Notes: generated by a model not told the origin, from the sequence alone. DNA of 64,000 nt from Saccharopolyspora oryzae (GCF_027853915.1 NZ_JAQGLA010000023.1:1-64000), one strand, 5' to 3'; counted from the first letter of the stretch, positions 44,191 through 53,443 are shown. Made by a program: numbers and translations.

Positions 44191-47109
44191 CTAGCGGGTG
44201 CCGAGTGCTCGACGGAGCAGTTGGGCGAGGTGGAGCCCCTGCTTCTGATCCGCGCCGCGGGCCCCGTCGGCCAGGCCCTCGCGGATCTGCGTGCGGCAGG
44301 AGTAGCCATCGGCGAGCACGACGGCCTCCCCGTCGAGTTCGCGGATGCGCGGGAGCAGTTCCCGCTCGGCGAGGCTGCGGGAGAGATCGGCATGACCGGG
44401 TTCGAACCCCCAGTTGCCTGCCAGCCCGCAACAACCGGTCTCGATCTGGGACTCCGCGACGCCGAGACGGGCCAACGTCGTCCCGGTGCCTCCGTGGCCG
44501 CGGCGGGAGCGCTCGTGGCAGTGGACCTGGGAGAGGGCCGGGATCGGCAGTTCCCCGAAGGGCCAGTCCGCGTCGTCGACGTGCCTGGCGACGACGTCGC
44601 CGAGCGTGACGACCTGCGCGGCCAGCCGGTGCGAGCGCGGGTCGGCGGCGAGGAGTTCGGGGGCCTCTTCGGTGAGCATCGATGCGCAGGACGGTTCGAG
44701 GACGACGACGGGGGTGCGGCCGTCGATCCACGCGTCCAGCGACTTCAGGGTGCGGGCGAGGACCTGCTGCGTTCGCGCGAGTTGGCCGGTCGAGTGCCAG
44801 GTCAGCCCGCAGCAGAGGAATCCGCGGGGAACGATCACGTCGTAGCCGAGCGCGGTGAGGACGGCATGGGCGTCGGCGGCCACGTTCGCGTCCAGGTGGT
44901 TGGTGAAGCTGTCCGGCCAGAGCACCACCGTTCCGCGGGAGACGCGCTGCTCGCTGGTCGACGTCGAACCTGTCGGTTGCTGCTCGGCGCGGAACCGCCG
45001 TGATTTCGACAGGGACTGGAAGCTGCGCGGGGAGAAGCGGATCATCGAGCGGCTGGCGTCGACGCCGCCGAGCCGCATGACGGCCTTCTCCACGGGGCGG
45101 ATGGACAGGAGGGCGTTGACCGCTCGCGCGGCGCCGGGGATGAGGTGCAGAACCCTGCTGGTGAGCGGCAGCCAACCCATCGAGTAGTGGGCCATGGGGC
45201 GGCGCCGACCCGCGTAGTGCTGGTGGAGGAACTCCGACTTGTAAGTGGCCATGTCCACGTTGACGGGGCATTCGGAGGCGCACGCCCGGCACGAGAGGCA
45301 CAGATCGAGCGCGTCCTTGACGTCCTCCGAGCCGGTGCCCTCCGGGTGGAGGTCGCCGCGGAACATCTCGGAGAGGATGCGGGCTCGGCCGCGAGTGCTG
45401 TGCACCTCGTCGCGGGTGATCTGGAAGGAGGGGCACATCGCCCCCTCGTCCGAGCGGCAGGCGCCGACGCCCACGCATCGGTTGACGGCGTTGACGAGTG
45501 AGCCCCGGTCGCGGCTGAGCGCGTGCACGGGGACGAACTCCTTGCTTCGCTGCCCCGGTGCCGGGCGGATCCCGACGTCGACGGCATCGGGGTCGACGAG
45601 CACACCCGGGTTGAGGGCGCAGTCCGGATCGAAGGCCGTTTTGAACGCGGCGAAGGCCGCGAGCGCCTCGGGCGGGTACATGTGCGGCAGCAGAGCGGAC
45701 CGAGCCCGACCGTCGCCGTGCTCGCCGGAGAGCGAACCGCCGTGGGCCGCGACGGTGGCGGCGGCATCGGACATGAAGGCCCGGAAGACATCGAGGCCGT
45801 CCTCGGTGCCGAGCTCGAAGGAGATGCGGATGTGGACGCAGCCTTCGCCGAAGTGCCCGAACGGGATGCCCCGCAGACCGTGCTCGTCCAGCAGGGCGTA
45901 GAGATCGCGGAGGTAGTCGGCGAGCTGCTCGGGCGGCACGGCGGAGTCCTCCCAGTTCGGCCAGGCCTCGCCGCCGTCGGGCAGGCGCGTGACGAGACCC
46001 GCCGCGGATTCCCGGATCCGCCAGAGCTTCCGCATCTCGACCGGATCGGAAACGATCACCGCGTCCACGGTGCGGTGCTGGGGGTGCGAATCGAATTCGG
46101 CCACGAGTTCCTCGGCGCGCATCCGGGCGTCTTCGGCCGTCTCGCCGGTCGTCTCGCAGTAGAGCCAGCCACCTGCCGGGCGCGGATCACCGACACCGCC
46201 CGGGAGGATGTCACCGGCATCGCGGCCCTGGCTGATCCGCAGCACGTCGAGGAGGTCTCCGCCCATGCCCTCGGAGGTCACCACGCCGTTGCGCCGGGTC
46301 AGCGGCGCGGCCGCGGCAGCGTCGAAGACGGTGGGGAAAGCGAGGACGGCCAGGGCGGTGGCCTCCGGCACGGGGACGAGCTGGACGACGGCCTCGACGA
46401 TGATGCCCAGGGTTCCCTCGGAGCCGGCGAAGGCCTTGGCCGTGTCGAAGCCGTTCTCCGGGAGCAGGTGGTGCAGCCCGTACCCGGAGACCTGCCGGGG
46501 GAATCGACCCAGGGTGGTGCGCAGCAGCGCGAGGTTCTCGTCCCGCAAGCGAAGGAGGGCCCGGTCGAGTTCGGGATCGCTCGTCCCGCCTCGCTTCAAC
46601 GTGACCAGCTCGCCGTCGGCGCGCATGACGGTGAGCTCGACGACGTTGTCCGCGGCAGTTCCCCAGGCGAGCGAGTGGGATCCGCAGGCGTTGTTGGCGA
46701 TCATGCCGCCGACGGTGCACCGGCTGTGGGTCGAGGGGTCCGGTCCGTAGGTGAGGCCGTGGGGAGCCGCCGCCTCGCGCAGGGCGTCGCAGACGACGCC
46801 GGGTTCGATCCGGGCGGTGCGCGCCTCCGGGTCGATTTCGAGGATGCGGTTGAAGTGCCTCGAGGTGTCGATGATCAGGCCCTCGCCGATCCCGTTCCCG
46901 GCCACCGAGGTGCCGCCGCCGCGGACGGTGATCGGCCACCCCTCCTCCTGCGCGATGCGCACCCCGGCCCGGATCTCAGCGCGGGTCCGGGGTTCGAGGA
47001 CAGCTCGGGGGACGCGGCGGAAGATCGAGGCGTCGGAAACGTATGCGCCCAGCGCGGCGCGGTCGGTCCGCAAGCGCGCGCGGATGTCCTCGTTGGACGC
47101 TGTCGTCAC
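44191..47109 (-). CDS. D-2-hydroxyglutarate/D-lactate dehydrogenase-like FAD and Fe-S protein (YdiJ type)
   Basis: 972 residues from a GTG at 47109 with AAGGGAGA upstream. The N-terminal half is a VAO-type FAD-binding domain (VRGGGTSVAGNGIGEGLIID, GGMIANNACGSHSLAWG) and FAD-oxidase C domain (GHFGEGCVHIRISFELG, SGEHGDGRAR). The second half has two 4Fe-4S motifs (CVGVGACRSDEGAMC and CLSCRACASECP) and two CCG-type modules (GFLCCGLTWHSTGQ, TGCCGLAGNWGFEPGH). This matches the YdiJ/Dld-II fusion enzymes that oxidise D-2-hydroxyacids and pass electrons to the quinone pool. Confidence 0.92.
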   Translation of the reverse strand: MTTASNEDIRARLRTDRAALGAYVSDASIFRRVPRAVLEPRTRAEIRAGVRIAQEEGWPITVRGGGTSVAGNGIGEGLIIDTSRHFNRILEIDPEARTARIEPGVVCDALREAAAPHGLTYGPDPSTHSRCTVGGMIANNACGSHSLAWGTAADNVVELTVMRADGELVTLKRGGTSDPELDRALLRLRDENLALLRTTLGRFPRQVSGYGLHHLLPENGFDTAKAFAGSEGTLGIIVEAVVQLVPVPEATALAVLAFPTVFDAAAAAPLTRRNGVVTSEGMGGDLLDVLRISQGRDAGDILPGGVGDPRPAGGWLYCETTGETAEDARMRAEELVAEFDSHPQHRTVDAVIVSDPVEMRKLWRIRESAAGLVTRLPDGGEAWPNWEDSAVPPEQLADYLRDLYALLDEHGLRGIPFGHFGEGCVHIRISFELGTEDGLDVFRAFMSDAAATVAAHGGSLSGEHGDGRARSALLPHMYPPEALAAFAAFKTAFDPDCALNPGVLVDPDAVDVGIRPAPGQRSKEFVPVHALSRDRGSLVNAVNRCVGVGACRSDEGAMCPSFQITRDEVHSTRGRARILSEMFRGDLHPEGTGSEDVKDALDLCLSCRACASECPVNVDMATYKSEFLHQHYAGRRRPMAHYSMGWLPLTSRVLHLIPGAARAVNALLSIRPVEKAVMRLGGVDASRSMIRFSPRSFQSLSKSRRFRAEQQPTGSTSTSEQRVSRGTVVLWPDSFTNHLDANVAADAHAVLTALGYDVIVPRGFLCCGLTWHSTGQLARTQQVLARTLKSLDAWIDGRTPVVVLEPSCASMLTEEAPELLAADPRSHRLAAQVVTLGDVVARHVDDADWPFGELPIPALSQVHCHERSRRGHGGTGTTLARLGVAESQIETGCCGLAGNWGFEPGHADLSRSLAERELLPRIRELDGEAVVLADGYSCRTQIREGLADGARGADQKQGLHLAQLLRRALGTR

Positions 47110-47531
47110 CGCGGTCTCTCCCTTCGGGGGTGATCGGTGGTGACGTCCGCAGGCGGGCCTGCGCGGAGGGCGCCCGACTCGAATCGTGGGGGAAGTCACC
47201 GGCGGCAGGACAGTAACATGTTACTCGTGGAGGTTGGCAACCACGCGGTTCGTGATCCCAGCTCGGCCACGTCCCCCTGCCCGGACCGCGCCGACGTGCG
47301 CCCGCTGAAACGCCGCGGCAGCAGCGGTCGAAGGACCGCTGGTCGAGTTGATGCGCAAATCCGCCTCCTGGAACGGATCCGCGATCGAGCAGTCCGAAGT
47401 GGACCTGCCGTCCGGTGTGCGCGGTTCCAGTGCGTTGGGTGCCGCGACGCAATCCGGTCAGAGCGAGAGAAGGCAGGCGATCACGAGCAAGGGCGCGAGG
47501 CGCGCAAAGGTCAGCGGCTGATAACCCGTGC
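47110..47531. other. 422-bp intergenic region without a gene
   Basis: Between the dehydrogenase start and the LacI-type stop codon. It contains the 14-bp palindrome at 47212-47225 and must hold the promoter of the dehydrogenase/permease operon. I see no supported coding region or RNA gene here. Confidence 0.5.
47212..47225. promoter_or_regulatory. 14-bp palindromic operator candidate of the dehydrogenase operon
   Basis: AGTAACATGTTACT is a perfect palindrome 102 bp upstream of the dehydrogenase start, in otherwise G+C-rich DNA. GT..A/T..AC symmetry is typical of FadR-type GntR operators, and the GntR regulator at 41704 is the nearest candidate. No second copy was seen upstream of gntR. Confidence 0.5.
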
Positions 47532-48581
47532 TCAGCTCGGGTCGGTGGAGGCTCTGATCACCAGGGTCGGGGGGAGGCGCACGGATTCCGGCTCATCCCC
47601 GGCCATGGCCCGCGCGAGCATGTCGACGGCGGCCTTGCCCATCTGCTTCACCGGGGTCCGCACCGAGGTCAGCGGGATCGGCAGTTCGGCGGCCAGCGGG
47701 GTGTCGTGGTAGCCGGCGACCGCCAGGTCTTCGCCCGCTCGGATGCCGTGGTCGCGCAGGGACCCGATCGCGCCGATCGCGGCGAAGTCGTTGACGGCGA
47801 AGATCGCGTCCGGCGCCGGGCCGCGGGCTAGCAGCTCGTCGGCGCCCCGGTGGCCCTCCGCGACGTCGAGACCTGCCCGGACGATCCGGTTCTCGGGCAC
47901 CTCGATGCCCGCTTCCCGGTAGCGGTCGAGGAATCCGGCCGTGCGGTCGCGGGCCGTGCTCGCGAACTCCGGCCCGGCCAGCAACGCGGCGCGCTCGAAG
48001 CCGCGGTCCAGGAAGTGCTCCGCGACCAGCCGGCCGCCGAGGTAGTCGTCGCAGGTCGCGGCCGGGAAGCTGCCCGACCACCTGTTGACCAGCACGAACG
48101 GGACGCCCCGATCGGCGAACTCGGTGAGGAACTCGCTGTCGAGGTGGGCGTCGCCGAAGATCATCCCGTCGACGCGGCGGGCGAGCATCACGTCGGCCGC
48201 GGATCGCTGCCGCTGCGCGAGGTCGTCGGTGTTGGTCACGAACGTCGACAGGCCGGCATCCGCTGCTGCGGCGTGGATCCCCTCGTAGACCATGGCGAGC
48301 ACGAGGTCCGACAGGCGCGGGACGAGCACGCCGATCAAGCCGCTCCGCCGGGTGCGCAAACTGGCCGCGTGCGGATTGGGCCGGTAGTCGAGCTCCTCGG
48401 CGATCTGGCGGATCCGCTCGGCGAGTTCCGGTGAGGCTGCCGCGCGCCGCTCCTGCGCCGTTCCGTTGAGCACGCGGGAAACCGTCGAGGAGTGGCTTCC
48501 GACGGCCTCCGCGATGGCGCGCAACGTCGCGGGGCGGCGCGGCTTGAGCGGCGCTCCGCGAGGCGCGTCTTGCGTCGACAT
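47532..48581 (-). CDS. LacI-family transcriptional regulator
   Basis: 349 residues. N-terminal HTH and hinge: TLRAIAEAVGSHSSTVSRVLNG ... RIRQIAEELDYRPNPHAASLRTRRSGLIGVLVP, followed by a periplasmic-binding-protein-like sensor domain (DGMIFGDAHL, FVLVNRW, AIFAVNDFAAIGAI). A composite CAAACGTTTG palindrome lies 53 bp upstream of its start. The divergent M20 amidohydrolase is the probable regulated gene, now separated from the operator by the repeat element. Confidence 0.93.
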   Translation of the reverse strand: MSTQDAPRGAPLKPRRPATLRAIAEAVGSHSSTVSRVLNGTAQERRAAASPELAERIRQIAEELDYRPNPHAASLRTRRSGLIGVLVPRLSDLVLAMVYEGIHAAAADAGLSTFVTNTDDLAQRQRSAADVMLARRVDGMIFGDAHLDSEFLTEFADRGVPFVLVNRWSGSFPAATCDDYLGGRLVAEHFLDRGFERAALLAGPEFASTARDRTAGFLDRYREAGIEVPENRIVRAGLDVAEGHRGADELLARGPAPDAIFAVNDFAAIGAIGSLRDHGIRAGEDLAVAGYHDTPLAAELPIPLTSVRTPVKQMGKAAVDMLARAMAGDEPESVRLPPTLVIRASTDPS

Positions 48582-48633
48582 CGGAGGAACTCTACCCAGC
48601 CCCTTGACTCCTGGCGGACAAGACCAGCATAGT

Positions 48634-48664
48634 CACCCAAACGTTTGGGGCAAACGTTTGGGTG
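48634..48664. promoter_or_regulatory. double LacI-type operator
   Basis: Two AAACGTTTs (48639-48646, 48652-48659), each a LacI-family half-palindrome core with central CG, sit 13 bp apart. Together they form a larger perfect inverted repeat: CACCCAAACGTTTG at 48634-48647, three G, and its complement at 48651-48664. Position between lacI and the amidohydrolase supports autoregulation and control of the divergent gene. Confidence 0.75.
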
Positions 48665-48920
48665 CACTGAGGGTTTTCCATCCTCGTTTTGCGTGGCGGT
48701 GCGGGTGGCGGAACCTCAGCGCCCGCCTGGTCTGCGGGTGCCAACCCTGATGTATGCCAATACACGGCGGCTTGGCCGTCCTCGCCAGGCGAACGCTGAG
48801 AACCCGCGGCGGTGCCGGTTGCGAGGGTGGGTTATGCGCCTGCGGCGCATGCGACCCTCGCCGCGCGGTGCCGGTCGTGCTTCGCGGTCGCTGCCCGAGC
48901 AGGATGGAAAAGCCTCACTG
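48665..48920 (+). repeat. ~256-bp terminal-inverted-repeat element, copy B
   Basis: The reverse complement of the element at 34406-34661. Its ends, 48665-48683 and 48902-48920, are 19-bp inverted repeats with two mismatches (core TTTTCCATCC/GGATGGAAAA). A 43-bp stretch (48774-48816) is identical to copy A. It begins one base after the LacI operator and ends in the ribosome binding site of the amidohydrolase gene, so any transcript from the operator region would read through it. Confidence 0.8.
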
Positions 48921-48931
48921 GAGGTGATCGA

Positions 48932-50209
48932 GTGAACGTCGAACTGCTGGCGCCAGACCACGAACGGCTGTGGTCCGATCTGCACGATCTCGCGCGGCTG
49001 ACCGAGCCGGATTCGGACGGCTGGACGCGCCGGGTCTTCAGCGAGCCGTACCGGGCGGCCCGGGACTGGGTGCGCGGCCGGATGCGCGACGCCGGGCTGG
49101 AGGTCACCGTCGATCCCGCGGGCAACATCGTCGGTCGGCTTCCGGGGCGGCACGGTGGCGCGCCGCTGGTCACCGGCTCGCACACGGACACCGTCCAGGG
49201 CGGCGGGCGGTTCGACGGGATCGTGGGGGTGCTCGGCGGCATCGAGGTCGCGCGGCGGCTGCGGGAAACGGGGACCCGGCTCGACCACGACCTCCTCGTC
49301 GTCGACTTCCTCGGCGAGGAGTCCAACCCCTACAGCGGCAGCTGCCTCGGCAGCCAGGCGGCCACCGGGGTGCTCACGACGGAGAACCTGGATCGGGTGG
49401 ACGCGGGCGGCAATCGGCTCGGCGACGTGGCGACGTCCTTCGGGCTGGACCCCGGCGGGATGCTCACGCCGACCTGGGCGACGAAACCGCTGCACGGTTA
49501 CCTCGAACTGCACATCGAGCAGGGGCCGACGCTGGAGCAGCGCGGTGTCGGCATCGGGATCGTCACCGCGATCGTCGGCATCGAGCGCTTCCTCGCCACG
49601 TTCACCGGCCGGTCCGACCACGCGGGGACCCGGCGGATGGACGATCGGCGGGACGCGTTGGTCGCAGCCGCCAGGACGGTGCTGACCGTCGAGCGCGAGG
49701 GGTGCGCGGGGCCTGGTGCTGCGGTCGCCACCTGCGGTGATCTGCTGGTCGAACCGGGTGCGGAGAACGTGGTGCCCGGCCGGACGCGCCTGGCGGCCGA
49801 GTTCCGCAGCGAGGACCAGGTCTGGCTGTCCGGTGTCCGTCGGCGGATCGTCGAGGAGATCGCCAGGGAGAGCGCCGAGAACGGTGTCGAAGTGCTGATC
49901 GACTGGACCGTGGACAACCCGGTCGTCCCGACGAATCCGTCCGTGCAGAACCTGACGTCGGCCGCCGCCGACGAACTCGGCCTCCCGTGGATGGCGATGC
50001 CGAGCGGCGCCGGCCACGACGCCGCGCACCTGGCGGCCCGCTGCCCGGCCGGGATGATCTTCGTGCCCTCCCGGGAAGGCCGCAGCCACTGCCCCGAGGA
50101 GTGGACCGACGCGGACCAGATCGCCACCGGCGTCCACCTGCTCGCGACCACCCTGGTCCGCATGGACCAGGAGACCACTGTGGACAACGGCTTCGCGGCC
50201 AGCCGGTGA
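48932..50209 (+). CDS. M20-family zinc amidohydrolase (N-carbamoyl-L-amino acid hydrolase/allantoate amidohydrolase-like)
   Basis: 425 residues from a GTG at 48932, GGAGGT six bases upstream. Di-zinc ligands: H84 in GSHTDTVQGGGRFDG, D95, E129/E130 in GEESN, H194 in LELHIEQG, and a late His in EGRSHCPEEW. The lid-domain segment HAGTRRMDDRRD is typical. These enzymes hydrolyse N-carbamoyl or ureido groups of amino acids, allantoate or ureidoglycine. Regulated probably by the divergent LacI protein. Confidence 0.9.
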   Translation: MNVELLAPDHERLWSDLHDLARLTEPDSDGWTRRVFSEPYRAARDWVRGRMRDAGLEVTVDPAGNIVGRLPGRHGGAPLVTGSHTDTVQGGGRFDGIVGVLGGIEVARRLRETGTRLDHDLLVVDFLGEESNPYSGSCLGSQAATGVLTTENLDRVDAGGNRLGDVATSFGLDPGGMLTPTWATKPLHGYLELHIEQGPTLEQRGVGIGIVTAIVGIERFLATFTGRSDHAGTRRMDDRRDALVAAARTVLTVEREGCAGPGAAVATCGDLLVEPGAENVVPGRTRLAAEFRSEDQVWLSGVRRRIVEEIARESAENGVEVLIDWTVDNPVVPTNPSVQNLTSAAADELGLPWMAMPSGAGHDAAHLAARCPAGMIFVPSREGRSHCPEEWTDADQIATGVHLLATTLVRMDQETTVDNGFAASR

Positions 50210-50311
50210 GCGCACCTGCCCGCCCTCGCCCTCCGGAGAAAGAGTCCACAATGGAGAGATGTACCGGGATGCCGGTCGTCATCGCCGGCAGGGATCGCTA
50301 GTCTCCGGTGA

Positions 50312-50854
50312 ATGGGATTGGTCGGCTCTTCGCGGACGCGCTTGGTGGTGATCCGGGGGAACTCGGGTAGCGGCAAGAGCTCCGTCGCGACGGCGGTGCG
50401 AGAGGCGCTGGGGCGAACGTGCGCGCTGGTCCCGCAAGACGTGATGCGGCGGACGGTGCTGAAAGAACGCGATGTGGCCAACGGTTTCAACATCGGTCTG
50501 ATCAGCACCGTCGCGCGATACGCCCTCGACTGCGGATACCACGTGATCGTCGAGGGGATCCTCACCGCCCAGCGCTACGCGACGATGCTGACCCAGCTCG
50601 CACGAGATCACCGCGGCACCACCGCGTTCTACTACCTCGACGTCTCGTTCGAGGAAACCCTCCGCCGCCACGAAACCCGACCGAAGGCCGCCGAGTTCGG
50701 TCCCGAAGAAATGCGAGCCTGGTACCGGGAGCACGACGTCCTCCGGTTGCCCGCCGAACAAGTCATCCCGGAGACCTCCAGCCTGGAGCAGACCACCCAC
50801 CGAATCCTCGCCGAAGCCTTCGGCGAGCAACCCCGCAACGCGACCAAGTCGTGA
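50312..50854 (+). CDS. P-loop kinase-like protein (AAA/zeta-toxin or CPT-like fold)
   Basis: 180 residues. Walker A GNSGSGKSS at the end of strand 1, then ALVPQDVMRRTVL and DCGYHVIVEGIL (Walker-B-like, strand 3), and the lid region with R..R (EETLRRHETRPK). This is the small-molecule kinase pattern seen in chloramphenicol phosphotransferase-like and zeta-like proteins. Substrate unknown. It lies 113 bp upstream of the large conflict-type operon and may or may not belong to it. Confidence 0.8.
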   Translation: MGLVGSSRTRLVVIRGNSGSGKSSVATAVREALGRTCALVPQDVMRRTVLKERDVANGFNIGLISTVARYALDCGYHVIVEGILTAQRYATMLTQLARDHRGTTAFYYLDVSFEETLRRHETRPKAAEFGPEEMRAWYREHDVLRLPAEQVIPETSSLEQTTHRILAEAFGEQPRNATKS

Positions 50855-50967
50855 ATGTTATTCACGTGCACCTGCGCGGGTTCGAGGGCTGGTGCTCGTG
50901 ATGAGTCGTGATCGACCTGGCTGAACTTGGTGCGATCGGGGGTGTTCCTCTGGGAAGATCTCCGGCT

Positions 50968-51360
50968 ATGAGCCCGGTTCTGGAGTTCGAGGTGAGGTTG
51001 CAGGCTGCCGAGCGCCGGAAGGACGCGCTGCGGCTCCGCGGTGACCTGCGGGATGCGTTGCTGGACGCCGGAGCCGTTCGGGCCGACGAGGTCGACGTCG
51101 ACCAGCCCGAGCCCGGGCGCCGGTCGGCGGCCGTCGACATCATCGGGCTGGTCGTGCAGTTCGCCGGAACCTTCGCCGCGGCGATCCAGGTCATGCAGGG
51201 CTGGCAGCGGAAGAAGAAGCGGGACGAAACCGATAAAACGCTCACCTTGACGGTCGACGGCGTCACCGTGACGCTCAGCGAGGTGCCGACCCCGGCGGAG
51301 CTCGAAGCGCTGCAGAAGCTCATCGACGGGCGCGAAGGCCGGGCCGACCATGAGCGATGA
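50968..51360 (+). CDS. EACC1-like small membrane protein
   Basis: 130 residues from ATG 50968; an earlier in-frame GTG at 50908 is possible. A short soluble ~30-residue strand/helix part (VLEFEVRLQAAERRKDALRLRGDLRDALLDAGA), a single hydrophobic helix (VDIIGLVVQFAGTFAAAIQVM), a basic segment (QRKKKRDE), then strands LTLTVDGVTVTLSEVPTPAE. This matches my memory of the 'effector-associated constant component 1' proteins that accompany diverse NTP-dependent conflict effectors. It overlaps the CHAT gene by 11 bp and should tether or couple the complex at the membrane. Confidence 0.7.
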   Translation: MSPVLEFEVRLQAAERRKDALRLRGDLRDALLDAGAVRADEVDVDQPEPGRRSAAVDIIGLVVQFAGTFAAAIQVMQGWQRKKKRDETDKTLTLTVDGVTVTLSEVPTPAELEALQKLIDGREGRADHER

Positions 51361-53356
51361 CCCGCTCGCGGTCCTGAGCGTCACGGTCAGCGAGGAGGAC
51401 GGCGGCACTCGCTACCGCTACGAGCTGCGGACTTCCGGCGGGACCGAATTCGGTGCGCTGGAACAGGAGTACTCGCTGGTCGTCAGCCAGAGCCTGGTGC
51501 GCGATCTGTGCGAGGAGATCGACGGGATTCTCAAATCGGCGCTCGACGCATCCCTCGGCGGGACGCCGTCCAGCGGGTCGGACCTCCGCGACGAGCTGGT
51601 CAGGACCGGTCAGACGCTGTACAGCCAGCTCTTCCGCCCGGTGAAGGGCACCGACGAGCCCGCGCTCATCACGAAGGTCCGCGAGTCGCAAGGCCCGTTG
51701 ATGGTGCGGAGCAACGAGACCCTCGTGCCGTGGGAGCTGCTCCACGACGGGACCGACTTCCTCGGGCTCACCCACGACCTCGGCCAGGGCTCGGTGGTGC
51801 GGACCTCGCCCCACCCCGGCCGCGAGATCGGCCCGGTCGAGAAGGCGCTGATCATCGGTGACCCGCTCGAGGACCTGCCCGCGGCCAGCCACGAAGCCGC
51901 GCGCGTTGCCGAGTGGTTCACCGCGCGCGGCGCCGAGTGCACGGTGCTGCGGGGGTCCAAGGCGACGCTGGCGAACGTGGTCCGCGAGCTCACGTCGACC
52001 CAGTACGACCTCCTGCACTACTGCGGCCACGTCACCGTCCGCTCGGACCCCGCGAAGAGCGGTCTGCTGCTCCACCAGCGGCGTTTGCTCGACGAGCACG
52101 CGTTGGAGACGGCTGCGGTGGTGGGCGCGCCCCCGGTCGTCTTCGTCAACGGATGCAAGGCCGTCGGGCCGGTCGCGAACCTGTGCCTGTCCTTCATGAC
52201 CCTGGGCTCGAAGGTCGTGATCGGCACCCGTGCCGAAGTGGGGGAGGAGAGCGCGAAGCGGTTCGCCGAGACCTTCTACCGGGAGCTGCTGGACGACAAG
52301 ACGGCCGGTTCGGCGATGCGGGAAGCCCGGCGCGCGGTGCTCAGCGAGCCGGACTGCGCGTGGGCGTCCTTCCTGCTCTACGGCAATCCGAGCGTGCACA
52401 TCACCGGCCGGAACCCGGCGCCGGCCCGTCCGCGGGTGCAGGAGCGGGGGGAGTACTCGCCCGAGGCGGTCGAGCTGCTGGACCGCGTCAACGCCGCGGC
52501 CAAGGGCATCGTCACCTCGACGGACCTCCTCTTCGGGCTGGTCACGTGCCCGGAACTGCAGCCGTCCATGCGGCGCACCATCGGATCGACCAACCTGGCG
52601 GTCCTGACCGCGACGCTCTACGGCGTGATCGGGGCGGATGTGGGGGTGGACGCGCGCCCGGGCAGCACCAACGGCCGAGCGCCCGACGTGCAGCGGTCCG
52701 ACAGCGTGGAGGCGGCGCTGGTCAAGGCCAAGGAGATCGCCTCGGCCGACGGCCGTTCCATGGTGACCCCGCAGGACATCGCCGCCGCGTACGTCGAGAC
52801 CGGCGGCGGTAGCTCGGCCCGGCTGCTGGAGATCATCAACGTGTCGTTGCAGCAGTTGCTCCCGCCGGACAGCGCGCGCGCCGAGTCGCAGCAGGCGCCG
52901 ACGCGAACCTCGTCGGGTCTGGCCGCGCAGTGCTTCGACGACGACGGGCGGTTGCGCACCGACGCCTTCGACGATTCCGCTGTCCGGGCCCTCCGCGCGG
53001 CACTCCTGCTCGCTGCCGGGAGGCGCACTGCCATCGGTTCGGACACCTTCCTGCAGGGGTTCGGAATCGCAGGCAGCGCCGTGCTGCGCGCCGCGCTGGA
53101 GAAGCAGGGGGACGTCGGAAAGCGGGCTGTCCGCGCGCTTTCGTCCCCGACGCCGCGCCGCAAGCACTTCTCCGAGCGCTCGCTCACGGCGTTGGGCACG
53201 GCCAAGCCCGCCGCGACCGGAGCACCCGCCGATGAGGTCTCACTGCTGCTCGCGCTGCTGGCCGATGAGGCGTCCGGAGCCCGAAAAGTGCTGGAAGGAC
53301 TCGGTGTCGACGGCGTGCGGCTGATCGAGGACCTCCGCCGGCCGGACCGGGAATGA
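51350..53356 (+). CDS. CHAT-domain protease fused to ClpN-like modules
   Basis: 668 residues. Residues ~110-355 are a caspase-like CHAT domain: MVRSNETLVPWELLHDG, LLHYCGHVTV (H227 catalytic) and VFVNGCKAVG (C269 catalytic), ending ASFLLYGNPSVHI. After it come repeats resembling Clp N-domains: SPEAVELLDRVNAAAKGIVTSTDLLFGLV, DDSAVRALRAALLLAAGRRTAIGSDTFLQG and FSERSLTALGTAK...EVSLLLALLADEASGARKVLEGLGV. ClpN domains bind substrates or adaptors of AAA+ unfoldases, and a ClpN-AAA+ protein is encoded two genes on. I infer a regulated protease working with that unfoldase. Confidence 0.88.
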   Translation: MSDDPLAVLSVTVSEEDGGTRYRYELRTSGGTEFGALEQEYSLVVSQSLVRDLCEEIDGILKSALDASLGGTPSSGSDLRDELVRTGQTLYSQLFRPVKGTDEPALITKVRESQGPLMVRSNETLVPWELLHDGTDFLGLTHDLGQGSVVRTSPHPGREIGPVEKALIIGDPLEDLPAASHEAARVAEWFTARGAECTVLRGSKATLANVVRELTSTQYDLLHYCGHVTVRSDPAKSGLLLHQRRLLDEHALETAAVVGAPPVVFVNGCKAVGPVANLCLSFMTLGSKVVIGTRAEVGEESAKRFAETFYRELLDDKTAGSAMREARRAVLSEPDCAWASFLLYGNPSVHITGRNPAPARPRVQERGEYSPEAVELLDRVNAAAKGIVTSTDLLFGLVTCPELQPSMRRTIGSTNLAVLTATLYGVIGADVGVDARPGSTNGRAPDVQRSDSVEAALVKAKEIASADGRSMVTPQDIAAAYVETGGGSSARLLEIINVSLQQLLPPDSARAESQQAPTRTSSGLAAQCFDDDGRLRTDAFDDSAVRALRAALLLAAGRRTAIGSDTFLQGFGIAGSAVLRAALEKQGDVGKRAVRALSSPTPRRKHFSERSLTALGTAKPAATGAPADEVSLLLALLADEASGARKVLEGLGVDGVRLIEDLRRPDRE

Positions 53357-53443
53357 GGAACATCGGCGAAGTCGTCGTCCCGGACAAGTAGAGTTCGCGC
53401 GGAGGGTGGTTGTGACGTGGAACACGAGCGGTGAGGCTTCGTC

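Noticed and set aside
34406..48920. A 14.5-kb composite transposon bounded by the two inverted elements
   Set aside because: No transposase is present between or near them, the interval contains unrelated complete operons, and each copy has its own terminal inverted repeats, so two separate small elements are more likely.
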